Below are positions 7,353 to 18,200 of a stretch of DNA of 38,016 nt, one piece after another. The notes beneath the pieces are model-generated. The model ran no database searches and was not told the origin of the DNA. It saw only the letters and a program-made list of their open reading frames with translations. Origin of the DNA: Leptolyngbyaceae cyanobacterium CSU_1_4. Its GTDB lineage: Bacteria; Cyanobacteriota; Cyanobacteriia; Elainellales; Elainellaceae. Positions within the stretch are counted from its first letter, which is position 1, and the number at the start of each line of letters is the position of its first letter. The stretch is taken from contig JAAUPA010000014.1 in assembly GCA_012034615.1 (NCBI GenBank), forward strand, positions 1-38,016, given 5' to 3'. The position numbers and the translations under genes are program-made.

Positions 7353-7545
7353 AATCGATGGCTCCAAATGTTGGGTAGGCTAGGTTGTGTTTGCGGGATC
7401 TGCGCCTTGATCTGCGTTGGGTGAACCTATGGTTAGGGCTGCGGCTTTCGGTGGCTGCCCGCTGCCAGATGACTAAACTGCTGCTGCAATTCCGGGATTT
7501 GACGGGCACTCTCGCTCACTAACTGAGCCGATCGCAACACCAACC
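7353..7545 (-). repeat. duplicated cassette junction (copy 2)
   Basis: This is the partner of 4540-4712. It covers the last 37 or so codons of the five-repeat protein (VSESARQIPELQQQ), its stop at 7433, a short leader with GGAG, and leads into the basic N-terminus of the next gene. Similarity to copy 1 is patchy in the leader and strong at both coding ends. Confidence 0.75.
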
Positions 7546-8080
7546 TCGGAGCTTGTTCCAATAAGCGACTGATATCCTCTTGAGCATAAGCCTGGACATT
7601 ACCGCGATCGCTTTCAAAATTCTGCCGCGCAATCTGATCTTGAGTTTCCGCATTCGCCAAAAAGTCTGGCAACGAGTCCGGTGGCACAAACGCGGCGTAC
7701 AGCCCGCGAATTCGTTCACTGTACTGGGCATCTTCCCAGAGCGGCAAATATTCGATTTTGCCCTGAGCCGTTTCGGTCGGATAAAGCATACGACCTTTAC
7801 CCAGTTCATATCTAGGTCGTAGTTTAGTGAGCGTCTCTCGTTGTTTTGCCTCACTGACGATCGGCGGTGTTAATCCATCCCAAAGGATCGTACCATCGCG
7901 AGCTTGATGCACAGGTTTAGGAGGAGAGGGGCGATCGACCCGATTGACCCCCGCCGGTAGTTTAGCCGCTTGTTGCGATCGCCGTTTGGCTTGCTGAGCA
8001 TCATCGTCCCGCAGGGCAGTCCGCTGCCGCTGTTGCTCATGGCGATCGACCGTATCATCGGGGATAAACCAGCCCCGCAT
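7433..8080 (-). CDS. C-terminal half of five-repeat protein (frameshifted)
   Basis: These 215 codons hold the second half of repeat 4 and all of repeat 5 (YELGKGRMLYPTE…GKIEYLPLWEDAQ…), then a helical tail ending LVSESARQIPELQQQ. The frame is open above the apparent start: it reads ELYAVKTPAGETLYLPRESE just upstream, exactly the part of repeat 4 missing from the 8086-9186 frame. One lost base near 8160 (GGC-GC instead of GGC-CGC) explains the split. The tail is shared with the sequence at 4540-4712. The function is unknown. The repeats may form a scaffold or adaptor between the Tc shell and other cargo, which is speculative. Confidence 0.65.
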   Translation of the reverse strand: MRGWFIPDDTVDRHEQQRQRTALRDDDAQQAKRRSQQAAKLPAGVNRVDRPSPPKPVHQARDGTILWDGLTPPIVSEAKQRETLTKLRPRYELGKGRMLYPTETAQGKIEYLPLWEDAQYSERIRGLYAAFVPPDSLPDFLANAETQDQIARQNFESDRGNVQAYAQEDISRLLEQAPRLVLRSAQLVSESARQIPELQQQFSHLAAGSHRKPQP

Positions 8081-8085
8081 CCGTT

Positions 8086-9186
8086 CTAGCCCATCAGCCT
8101 CGCTTTCGCGGGGTAAATAGAGCGTCTCTCCTGCTGGGGTTTTGACGGCGTAGAGTTCGCGCCTTTGCCGAGATCGTAACGAGGTTTGAGAGGACTCATT
8201 GCATTCTCAGCCCCGATCGGCGCTTTGGCACTGATCTGGTCATCCTTGACATAGCGACCCTGGCTCAACTCCAACGCGGTTGCCTCGCTGCGTTTGGGCA
8301 AATATTCGATCTTGCCATTTGCCGCCTGGGTGGCAAACAAAGTTCGCTGCCCGTTCCAGTCAAACCGGGGCGGTTTGTCCAAGACCGAATTGCCCACGGA
8401 CGGCAGCTCTACCTGGTCATCGGGGACATACTTGCCCTGGCTCAGTTCCAGGGCAGTCGCCTCGCTTTCCTTGGGCAGATATTCGCGGTTTCCATTTGTA
8501 TTTTCGGTGGCAAACAAGGTGCGATCGGTGCCATAGTCTTGCAGCGATGCCGGTTTTGCTGTGGCTGGGTCTAACGGTTTGTTGACTGCATCTCGTTTGA
8601 CTGAGTCAGTCTCGACAAATAGCCCCAGTTTCTGCTCATGGGGGGTGGCTTCGCTGGCGATCGGCAGATATTCGGTTTTACCGCCGCTTTCGACCGGAAA
8701 CAGGGTGCGTCCGGTGGCAAAGTCAACCTTGGGTTGACCAGCAGCGCGGGCTCGTTTGCCATGGGTCGGGGATTTTGATGGGGCATTGTTTGATGGGGCA
8801 TTGTTTGATGGGGCATTAGATTGAGCCTTTGATTGAACCAGATCACGGCTAGCATTTTGCCGTTTTAAAGTCGCGGGTTTATTAACCTGGGGCGACGCAG
8901 CGGGAGGCTTGCTGGCTCTGGCATCAGCACGGGCACGCCGAGCCTCCGATCGCCCTCTGCCTGGGTCGCTAGCACCTAGACGGCGGGTTAAGGTGGCGGG
9001 TGCAGACAGACGACGGCTGCTCTGTGGGGGAGGGGATGAGGCGGGGTTGACCGAGCGATCGGCGATCGAGTCAGCGAGCGATCGGCTGCGTTGAGCGCCG
9101 ATCGGGACATCAGGGCGGGCACTGCGGCGATGCAACGGACCCTTTTGGCGGCGACGCATGATTTTTTTGGTTTTGGCTGTACTCAT
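8086..9186 (-). CDS. N-terminal half of five-repeat, basic-tailed protein
   Basis: This gene starts 71 bases after the TcA stop and belongs to the same operon. The first 130 or so residues are basic and low complexity (KTKKIMRRRQKG, AQRSRSLADS, SSRRLSAPATL). Repeats of about 60 residues follow, each with the pattern R-T-L-F-x-x-E, then (K/R)-x-E-Y-L-P-x-x-S-E-A-T and G-x-(Y/F)-V-x-D-D-x-(V/I). Three are complete here. The fourth begins (RYDLGKG) but the last 25 or so codons to 8086 are out of frame. With one base restored near 8160 the gene continues to 7433, giving about 584 residues and five repeats. I recognise no family. The basic tail resembles those of the two following genes in composition, with weaker sequence similarity. 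Confidence 0.7.
   Translation of the reverse strand: MSTAKTKKIMRRRQKGPLHRRSARPDVPIGAQRSRSLADSIADRSVNPASSPPPQSSRRLSAPATLTRRLGASDPGRGRSEARRARADARASKPPAASPQVNKPATLKRQNASRDLVQSKAQSNAPSNNAPSNNAPSKSPTHGKRARAAGQPKVDFATGRTLFPVESGGKTEYLPIASEATPHEQKLGLFVETDSVKRDAVNKPLDPATAKPASLQDYGTDRTLFATENTNGNREYLPKESEATALELSQGKYVPDDQVELPSVGNSVLDKPPRFDWNGQRTLFATQAANGKIEYLPKRSEATALELSQGRYVKDDQISAKAPIGAENAMSPLKPRYDLGKGANSTPSKPQQERRSIYPAKARLMG
8777..8820. repeat. 15-bp in-frame tandem repeat, three copies
   Basis: The unit GATGGGGCATTGTTT occurs at 8777-8791 and 8792-8806, with a third partial copy from 8807. On the minus strand it encodes the pentapeptide NAPSN repeated in the flexible linker before the first 60-residue repeat. 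Confidence 0.9.
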
Positions 9187-9256
9187 GGTCCTGTCTCTTT
9201 TGGGTTATGGGGTTTCGGTGAGCCCAGAATTCCTATTCGCCCTGGGGTGGAGAGTG

Positions 9257-12200
9257 TCAAACTTTGGCTTTATACACCAACACCATCTCCGCATTTTGCA
9301 ACGTGGTTCGATCGCCCTTTAGGGCAAACGTCCACTCGCTGCCGTTCTGCCCAATGTTCAACGTATTGGGTTGCAGATAGGTATTGTTGGGCACGGTCAG
9401 ATCAGTGTTAATTGTGAAAATAGACCCATTGCTGCCATTGCTGCCAGCATACTGATAGCGGATCAGCAACCCAATGATCTTGCTACTGCTCAGATTGGGG
9501 AACATATCGCGCGTCAAGGTAATGGTGAAATTGTCCGTATCACCCGCCGTCAGCGCCGCCCACTGGTCGGGGAAGTTATAGGCTAAATCAAAGAAACTGG
9601 TGGCGTTATAGGGTTTGAGGATGCCCTTAACTTCGTTGGCGAAGCGACTGCCGCCCTGTTTGGCGGTATAGCGTAACTTAACCGTCACATCAAGCAAATC
9701 TGCCGGATTATACGAGCCTTTCTTGCCATTGAGTTCCAACCGCCAGTTGGAGACAGCCCCCGTTCCTTCAAACGGCAAATACCGTTCATCGCCAAAGTTC
9801 AGCTCAAACATGCCGCTGTTCTCGGTGTACTGGTCAACATGGGACAATGCCACCTGCTGATTCGCGCGCCAATTAGTTCGGACATTGATTGTTGCCTCAT
9901 TGGCAGGATCGATCAGATGTTTGACTGCTTTGATGTCAGTATCCATCACCAATTTGCTGCTGAGTTGCGTCAAGGTGGCATTCACACTCTTACCTTCCCC
10001 GATGTCAAAGGCGATCGACACTGCTTTGATTTGGCGATTGTAATGACCGGGGAAGTCATAATCAAATAACTCTTCGCTGAGGCGGAACGTGCAAACTCCT
10101 TGCGTCTTAAGGGCTAGCAGCGCCAGCGGATCCAGTTCTAGCAAGGAGATATTCTTCGTGATTTCCAACCGACGGCTATCGGTTTCGGCATAGGCTTTTT
10201 CCATGCGGTCTAGATCCAAATCCAGAGATACCCCAGACATCAGCCCTTTCCGCTGACTATCCCAGTGCATCCCAGTGATGTAGTTGACCTTGCCCGCCTG
10301 CAACCCTTTCTCGAAAATGAACGCCTGCTCCGCTTGTTTAGCATAATCATGCGCCAGCTTATAGGTCTGGAAGAACAATCCCGAGAGTTTGCCACTCATC
10401 CAGCTATAGAGTTCCAGACTCGAAAACTTATTCTTCATAAACTGAGCGATCGACTTGTTATTCTCAATATCCTTATGGTGCATCAGCAACTCCTGCTGAA
10501 CCATCTGGAGGCGACAGTTTTGGGCACTGATCTGATAGTCAATCTGTTTGATTTCGCTCGTAGCCATCCGCTTTTGCAACCCCCATTCCTGAGCCGATCG
10601 TTTGAACTGGGCTGCCACCCCCGCCGTCTCCCCCGCCATACTCAGCCCCTCAGCCCCGACTTGAGCCGCCTCCCCAAACTGAGCCAGCATCGCCCCGACG
10701 TTTTGCCCGCCCGCCGTCACCCCAAAGCTAAAGACACCTGCGGTGAATTGGGGCACAACGTAGGATAGACCACTGGCAATTCGGCTCAGGGCAATCAGAC
10801 CCTGGAGCGCTGCCCCTGCTCCCATCAAGGCGAGTTGGGCGATCTCCTCCGGCAGGTATCCCCCTGCGATCAAGTTGGTGTAGTGGAGTTCTTGCTCTAC
10901 TGCCCGCTGTCTAGTCTCCTGCAAGTTGAGCAGGCTTTCCTCCGCCTCTTTAATTTGCTGTTCTTTAAGCAAAGTCACCAATTCCAGCATCATCTCGTCT
11001 TGTTTGTGTTGCAACAGGCTGAGTTCTTCGGAGTCTTTTTTCTCTAGGGCAGACAGTAACAAGTCGCTCAAGTTTTTCAGCTTGCCCACCAAGTCGCGGG
11101 CTCTCGCCAGCAGCGTATCAAAGCGATAATCAGGAACGATCGCCCCTCCTGCCAGGAGTGCTGCTGCCGCCATGCCTGCGCCACTTGCCACCGCGTTGAC
11201 CAGCGCCATCGGGTCGATCGGCGGCTGGAATAGCGGCAGCGGTTGGGCAATGCCCTCAATATTGAGACAGGCGCGAATCTTAGCAAGACGGTCTTCTACC
11301 CGGATCCAATAGTCTGTAAACAGCTCGTTTTCCTGGATAAAAAAGTAAGGGTTGGTAATGGTATCGAACTGAGTCGCCGCAAAGCTAAGGTTCTGGTCGG
11401 CGCTGACGAGGCTGGACGAGGCAGTATTTTCCAGATCAACCAAAAAGTCATAGTCCTCGTAGAGGTTGCTGGTGTAGTCTGTCAAGGCTGCGTAGGCTTT
11501 CGTGGGTTTCAACACCACCTGACCCATATTCTTAGGTTTTTCACCCAGCAGGTCATAGGCGAGGACGTAGAGCATCCGTGCTTCTTGGATGCTTTCCCGC
11601 GTGTATTGGCGGAACAACATATCGCCCCAATCCAGCAGGTTATCGATATAGCGCATGACGATCGCCTTCCGATAGGCCAGGGGCCGCAATCCGGCGATCG
11701 CGTGGGGATCAAACGGATCTTCTAGATAAACCGCCAGTTGGGCGCTGTAATTGCTCATCAGGTCAATCCGCTGATCAAGCTGTTGCACGATCGCCATCAC
11801 TTCCTGCATCTCGTTCTTCCAGGTCGCCAAGAGGTCTTGATCGCTACGGGTGAGGGTTGCCGGAATAGCCAAATTGGCGATCGCCTGCTCCAGGGCTATA
11901 AAGCTAGACCACTGGTCGATATTGGCAAGTTTTGCCGTCGCTGGAACCTCCGCTTCATAGAGAGTGATATTGATTTTCCCCAAAAAGACGTTCTGATAGG
12001 GAACCAGGGCTGCTGCCAGAGCCGCCAGAGCCAGACGGGCGGTGGTCACGTTGGCGGGAGGGGTCAACGCCTCAAAGGCATCTAGATTGTTGCCAAGGCT
12101 GACCATCAGCGCGTTGGGGTCAGCCGCCAGGAAGGGCAGAAACTTCCAATACTCGGAGACTTCGGTCGGGTCGAAAATATATTCGTACCAGCGTTTGGCA

Positions 12201-15200
12201 GCCTCAAATTGCTGGTCGGTATTGAGCGTCTGGGCAATTAGAAAGGGAGCGTGGAAGAAAACTTCCCAGTAGTAGAGTCCGTTGGCGCTATTAAAGTCTA
12301 GATGGCTGTTGGTCGGTTCCTTGCCCAGCTTGAACCGATCCGGGTTCATTTGAATATTTTCCGGTGTTGACGCGCCAAAACTAATGGTGGGTGATTCGTT
12401 GATTGCCTGCGTAGACAGTTGCAACAGCCTCTGAATGCCGCCCACAAACAGGCTTTGATTGAGCTGTTCTGCCGTACTGGAGGTGAGACGAATCACCTCA
12501 TACAGGACAGTGTTGATTTCGTAGGGCTGAGCCAAGCTGGAAGCGTTCAAACTATAGGCAATGAACCCATTCCCTTTAATAAAATAGAGTGTGAGGTTGC
12601 CGCTATCGACCTGTAAAAACGCTGCATCCATGCCAGACGAGCGAATTGCCGCCGGGATATTACCCCAACTGCCCAGGATGGGCGAGGCAGTTCCTAGATC
12701 ATTGGACTCATTCACATCGGTGTCGAGGCGGTAGTAATTCGCACCTGAGAACAGATAGAGGTGACGATTCAAGACAAAAGTTGCATCGATTCGATCCGTA
12801 AAATTGCGATAGGCGATCGGGTAGCCCTGGTCGATGTAGCGGGGGAGGGTGTCCAATGTGCCGTTATTGTCCCGGCTTTGCAGGGTGTAGCGGTAATAGT
12901 TGGAACCGCTAATTAGATAAAGTGCCCGACCCGATACATAGGCTGCATCCACCTGCTGATTCATCTGCAAGGTCGTCCGCGAGACTACGCCCCACACATC
13001 AACGATCGAGCCGGTGGCACCTGTGTCGCTGCGGTAATATTCCTGGGTGCGGTTGTTAAACCAGTAGGAGATGTAGTTACCGTTGGCATCCGCATCCGCT
13101 GCGGTAAAGGCGGCATCGAGTTGCGACCAGCGCGGGAAGCCTTCCTCATTGGTCGAAAGCATTTTGGGATAGCCGCTATCGGCGATGGTGGCAAACTCGC
13201 CCCGCACATTGGGAGTAAACCGCAGATATTGATCGCCCCGGAATAGGTAGAGAGCATTGTGGTCGCCCAGGCGACCCGTGCCGATGAAGGTAGCATCCAC
13301 CCGGTTGTCGCGCCAGATTGCATTCATAGGGGCAGCATTCAGACAGAAAGAGGCTCGCAGATCCGCGACATTGCCGCGACGCATACCCGCCGTCAATTGG
13401 GTCAGAATTTCGGTGGGGGTTTGGTTGCGATCGAACAGATGATACCTATTGGTATCAGTGATGATCACCAGATAGCTGCCGTCGCCCAGGGTAAAGGCTC
13501 CCGTGACATTGACCCTAGTGTTGTAAAGTGTGGAAACATCAAAGCCGTAAACGCCATCTAGGGCACCCGACGGGATTGCTCTGGCGATATTAGGGATGAG
13601 CCACGGGTTGGCTTGCACTTGTAACACCGGCTCTAGCCCAGTCTGGCTCCCAAAATCGATCGATCGATCGTTACTCCAAGCTCTGGCTAGGCTGCGGTTA
13701 TCGTTGCGGATGTTGCGGTACTGATCGTAGAAGGCGAGGTGATGCACCCTGCCCCGATCGTCGGTGTAGGTGAGACCAGAAGTCCAATCTTGGTCATAGC
13801 TGCTTTGGTCAAACGGAGCAGGGACGACTGTCTGCACCACGCCATCCTTAACATAGGTGTGCAGATTTCCCGCGCTGACCGCCCAGATGCCGCCATCAAT
13901 CACCATCAGGGCGGTCAAGGGATTGTCTCGATCGGGGATATTTTCAACCGATCGCCCAAAGATGCGATCCAGAACGGCTTTCACACTAACGCTATTGGGT
14001 TGAACGTCTTGCTGCACGCGATTGGCTTCGACGGTGTAACGGGTGTAGGTGCGATCGCGAATCACATGTAAAATACCGCCAAAGACCGCCGCCACCCCAA
14101 TTTCATCCCCCAATTCCACCCCATCATTGGGGAGACCAAACCGAGTCCGAATCGGCACAATCTGACCATTGTCACTACGCAGGATGCTGCCGAACGGGCT
14201 ATTGAACCAGAAGCTGACTCCATTGGCATCGGTAAACCCGGCATCGATCGAAGTCCAACTGCCGGGCAACCCGTTGATCAGTTGGGATAAGGGATAGGGA
14301 TCGCGGACTAAAGTACTAAAGGAATCGCCATCATATTCATAGATTTGCGCATTCAGCGTCAGATAGCTCCGCCCATTGACCACAAAGGCAGAATCTACCG
14401 TGCCAGTGGTTTGCAACGTGCTGGTAGCTGCAATGCCCCAGCGACTATTGATCGCAGCAGTGGACTTAATTTGACCCGTTAGAGAGACCGTAACGTAGGT
14501 TTGATTGTCGAGGAAATAGTAAATATCTCCCCCTGCAAACACTTGAACCGCCGCCGTGATCTGGCGACCCTCTGGCAAATTCACGAGTTGACGCAGCGGC
14601 GTGAGTTGGGTGTTACTGGGCAGCGCGATCGCATCTGGTTTGACCAAAAATCCGCAGCCATTATGGTTATAGGCAAACCAGGGACCATCCATTGAGTTGG
14701 CACTGTAGTTGAGCTTGACGACATTGGCGGCTTCGATCTGAGCCGTGCCGCTAAACTCTTGGGGAAATAGCTCTTGGAACAGTGTCTGACCCCGGTTGCT
14801 AATCAATTGTGCATCTGCGGGTTGCGAGTACAGTTCAGGGGTGAGGTTAAAGGCTCGATTATGCAACTCAAACGGACCCACAGCGAAGCTTTGGCTCAGA
14901 TTGAAGCGCACATTGATGTAAATGTTCTCATAATTGTGCTCGGTCAAGCCCTGCGTTAACTTCGTAGAATTCTCAACAAAAATGTCTACATCAGAGACAT
15001 AGTTCGAGAATTTCAAAGCCATCCCCTCTTTGGTCGTGTTCGTAAACGTCGTTTGCAACCGTTGCGGTTGCGTCCAGCGTTTGTTGAGGTTGTAGAAAGA
15101 ATAGTAGACCTTGATTTCCCGAACTGTATTGCCCGAACTCGACACCGCCTTTTTCCCATCCGGCAGATCCTGGGTTGTGACGATCGCCCCCGACGGATCG

Positions 15201-18200
15201 TCGGACGTTTCGCTCACCACCGCCCAGAAAACAAACACTCGATTAAAGGCAAAGACAGGCTCCACCCGCGTCGCCTCAATGCTGATGTTTAGCGCTTCCC
15301 AGGGTTCCCAGGTAGCGGCGGCACTGTCGCCATTGATAAATGTCCCAAACCGATAGAAATAGCGCATCGGGTCAGTGCGAGTCCGACCAAACAACACCAG
15401 CCGTTTATCGTTTGCCCCCGAACTATTATCGTCATAGACATAGCCTCCGGCGATCGTCAGTTCCGAGACCTCAGTAAAGCTATCCAAATAGTTCAGATAT
15501 GCTTCTTCAACAGCGGTTTCCGTTAGATCCCCTTGCGTTAGGCTATCTTCCAATGCCTGAAAACTCGCCGTTTTGGCATCGCGCAGTTCTGGACGCAGAT
15601 AGTTTTCTGGATACAAAAAAACTTTGCGGTTTGCTTCCCACAACCGATAATTGCGCAGCCATTGCCAGCGCTCCTTCAGGAGGGATCGGGTCGCCTCTGG
15701 GTCGCTGGCTTCCGGGGCAATATCTTCCAGGTTAATAAAGTAACGATGCAGATAAAGCTGAACAGCCCCGATCGCCTCTTCAATCCGCGACGTTTCTGCC
15801 TCACTCGACATGAGAATATCGATCAGCAGTTTTTGATAGAGCTGCCGGGAGGTGCTCACCTCAGCACCGTTACGATCGTGCGCGATCACGTAGGGCACCA
15901 GCGCATTGCGCTTGAGCGTGTTGAGTTCGTTGACGATCTGTTTGATCAGCATAGCGTAATTGTTATCGCAGTCGATCGCCACCAGAATATCGTAAGCTCC
16001 TGTCGCAGCTTCTTGGAGATTGGGGGAATCGGTGCCATAGAGCGGCCACCAAACCTTTTGATAGAGAGCAGACACATCCACCCGCAGGCGACGCGACGCA
16101 GCCAGAATGTCATAGAGCCGCAGCACCAGCTCTAGGTGAAACTCTTTCTCTACCCCGTTCACTGCTTCCGGTAAGAACGCATTCCGCTGTTTGACCCAGC
16201 GCACCGCTTGCTTCTCAAAATCAAAGAGGGTCGCAAATTGCAGATAGGGTTCTGCCACGGTTCCTTTGGCACCGCTCACCAGTTCCGTCAACGTTAGTTC
16301 ACCGCCGGTATAACTCTGTCCCAATGCCTTAAACTTGCTAATCGCATGGATATCACTCAGGAGATAATCTGACCATTCTCCCCAGCGGTAATTCAAAACC
16401 TGCACGGGTTTCTGCTGATCGAGGTCACTGAGGTTCAGATTGTAGGTGACAAAATTGCCGTTGGTATGGAAGTAAATTTCGTCTTCAAACTGAAAGACGG
16501 TATCGACCCCCGTTGCTGTTAAGATCGTGGACTCTAGATGAGGCCAGATTTCGTTAATAGACCGGGGATAGTCTGCATCAATATAGCGGGCTTCATCGTA
16601 GGGATTGAGGTCAAACAGGTCAGCGGTGTCGCTATACCGAACCAACTGTTGTTCCTTAAAGACATATAGCGCCCCCTCTCGATCGACATAGGCTCCATCG
16701 ATCGCGGGGTTAGCGGTATCAAAAACATTATCCAGATGTCCCCAAACCTCGTTAATATCACCGGCAACACTACGGCTATGGGTGCGATCGTCAGCGGTCA
16801 TCACGTTGAGATACTGACGTTCATTAAACAGGACTAACCCAAGATTTGACAGGTATAGCGCAGCATCAACTCCGTCACGATAGATTTCATCCAGATGGTC
16901 TAACCCCAGTTCTTCTGCCAGACTTTCGCCGATAATTTTGGGATAACCATCATCGATATACCGATAGCGATCGCCACTGTAGCGAATATACTGTTCTCCC
17001 GAAAATAGGTAGGTCTGTTCGGCTTCCGGATCGACAAAAGCCGCATCGACATAGCCACCTGCGGTGAAATGATTATCGACATGACCTAGACCATCAATGT
17101 TGTACACCCCATACGGGTTGGGGCTGCTGGTGAAGAGGGTATCGCGGGTGAAGAAATAGAGACAGCGCCCATTGTCGAGCAGACCGTTAAAGAAAGCAAA
17201 AGGTTCGCTTTGCGCATAGGTCGCTTCCAGGGCATCTAGATGTTCCTGGAACTCTTGGGGCATGAAGGCAAAGGCGGGTTCCTGACGCAGATAGGTGGCG
17301 ATCGCTTTGGGATAACCTTCGTCTATAAAGCGGTAGCCGCGATCGTTATACCGGACATAGGAATCTCTGGCAAACAAATAGGTGATCCCCTCACTACTGA
17401 CCCAGGCGGCATCTACTCCCTCCCTCAGGATATTGGTTTGCCGCCCCCAATCGTCTTTGATAGCCGTGACGGCAGTCCAGTTTTCGGTACGGCTGTCGTA
17501 GGCGACATAGCATTGCTGGCTAAACAAATAGACCGTCCCATCTGCTCCGACAAAACCTGACTTCAAGTCCTTAAAGTCTGTCCGATTAAAGGGAATGCCG
17601 CTGTAGAGTAACACCAGGGGCTGGGGATGACCCCAGTTTTTGGTATTGAGATTAAAGCTGATAAAGGACTGATCGCTGATAAAAATTAGGGTGTCATCCT
17701 GCACAAAAATCGCATCAATGACATCAAATCCCTCTTGCTGATAGGCATCTGGAATGCTCCAGAGACTGTAATCTGCTTCACGAGGATAGCCAGGTTCCGG
17801 GCGATCGTAAGTGTCTTGGGTATAACGCAGATAGCGGAAGGTGCCGTTGGCATCCGGGCGTTCAAACAGGTAGGTGTCTTCTTCCCAGACGTAAGCCAGC
17901 GCCACATGACGCAGCCCTCGCCATTGATCGCTGATCCGGCGCGGCGGATAGGTGACCGTCTGATTCACATAAATATCCGAGTTATATTGCACAAACCATT
18001 CACCCGAAAACACATAGGTGATGCCATCCCGTCCGACAAAGACCGCGTCGATCGTTTCCTCTTCGTAAATCGGGTTATACGATCGACCCCACACCTCAGT
18101 AATGGCAAAGTTCCGCCCCAAATCAACATCGTAGTACTGATTTCCCGCAAAAATATAGCTCTTGCCATCGGTTCCCCGCAAAATGGCACTAATCGCAGCC

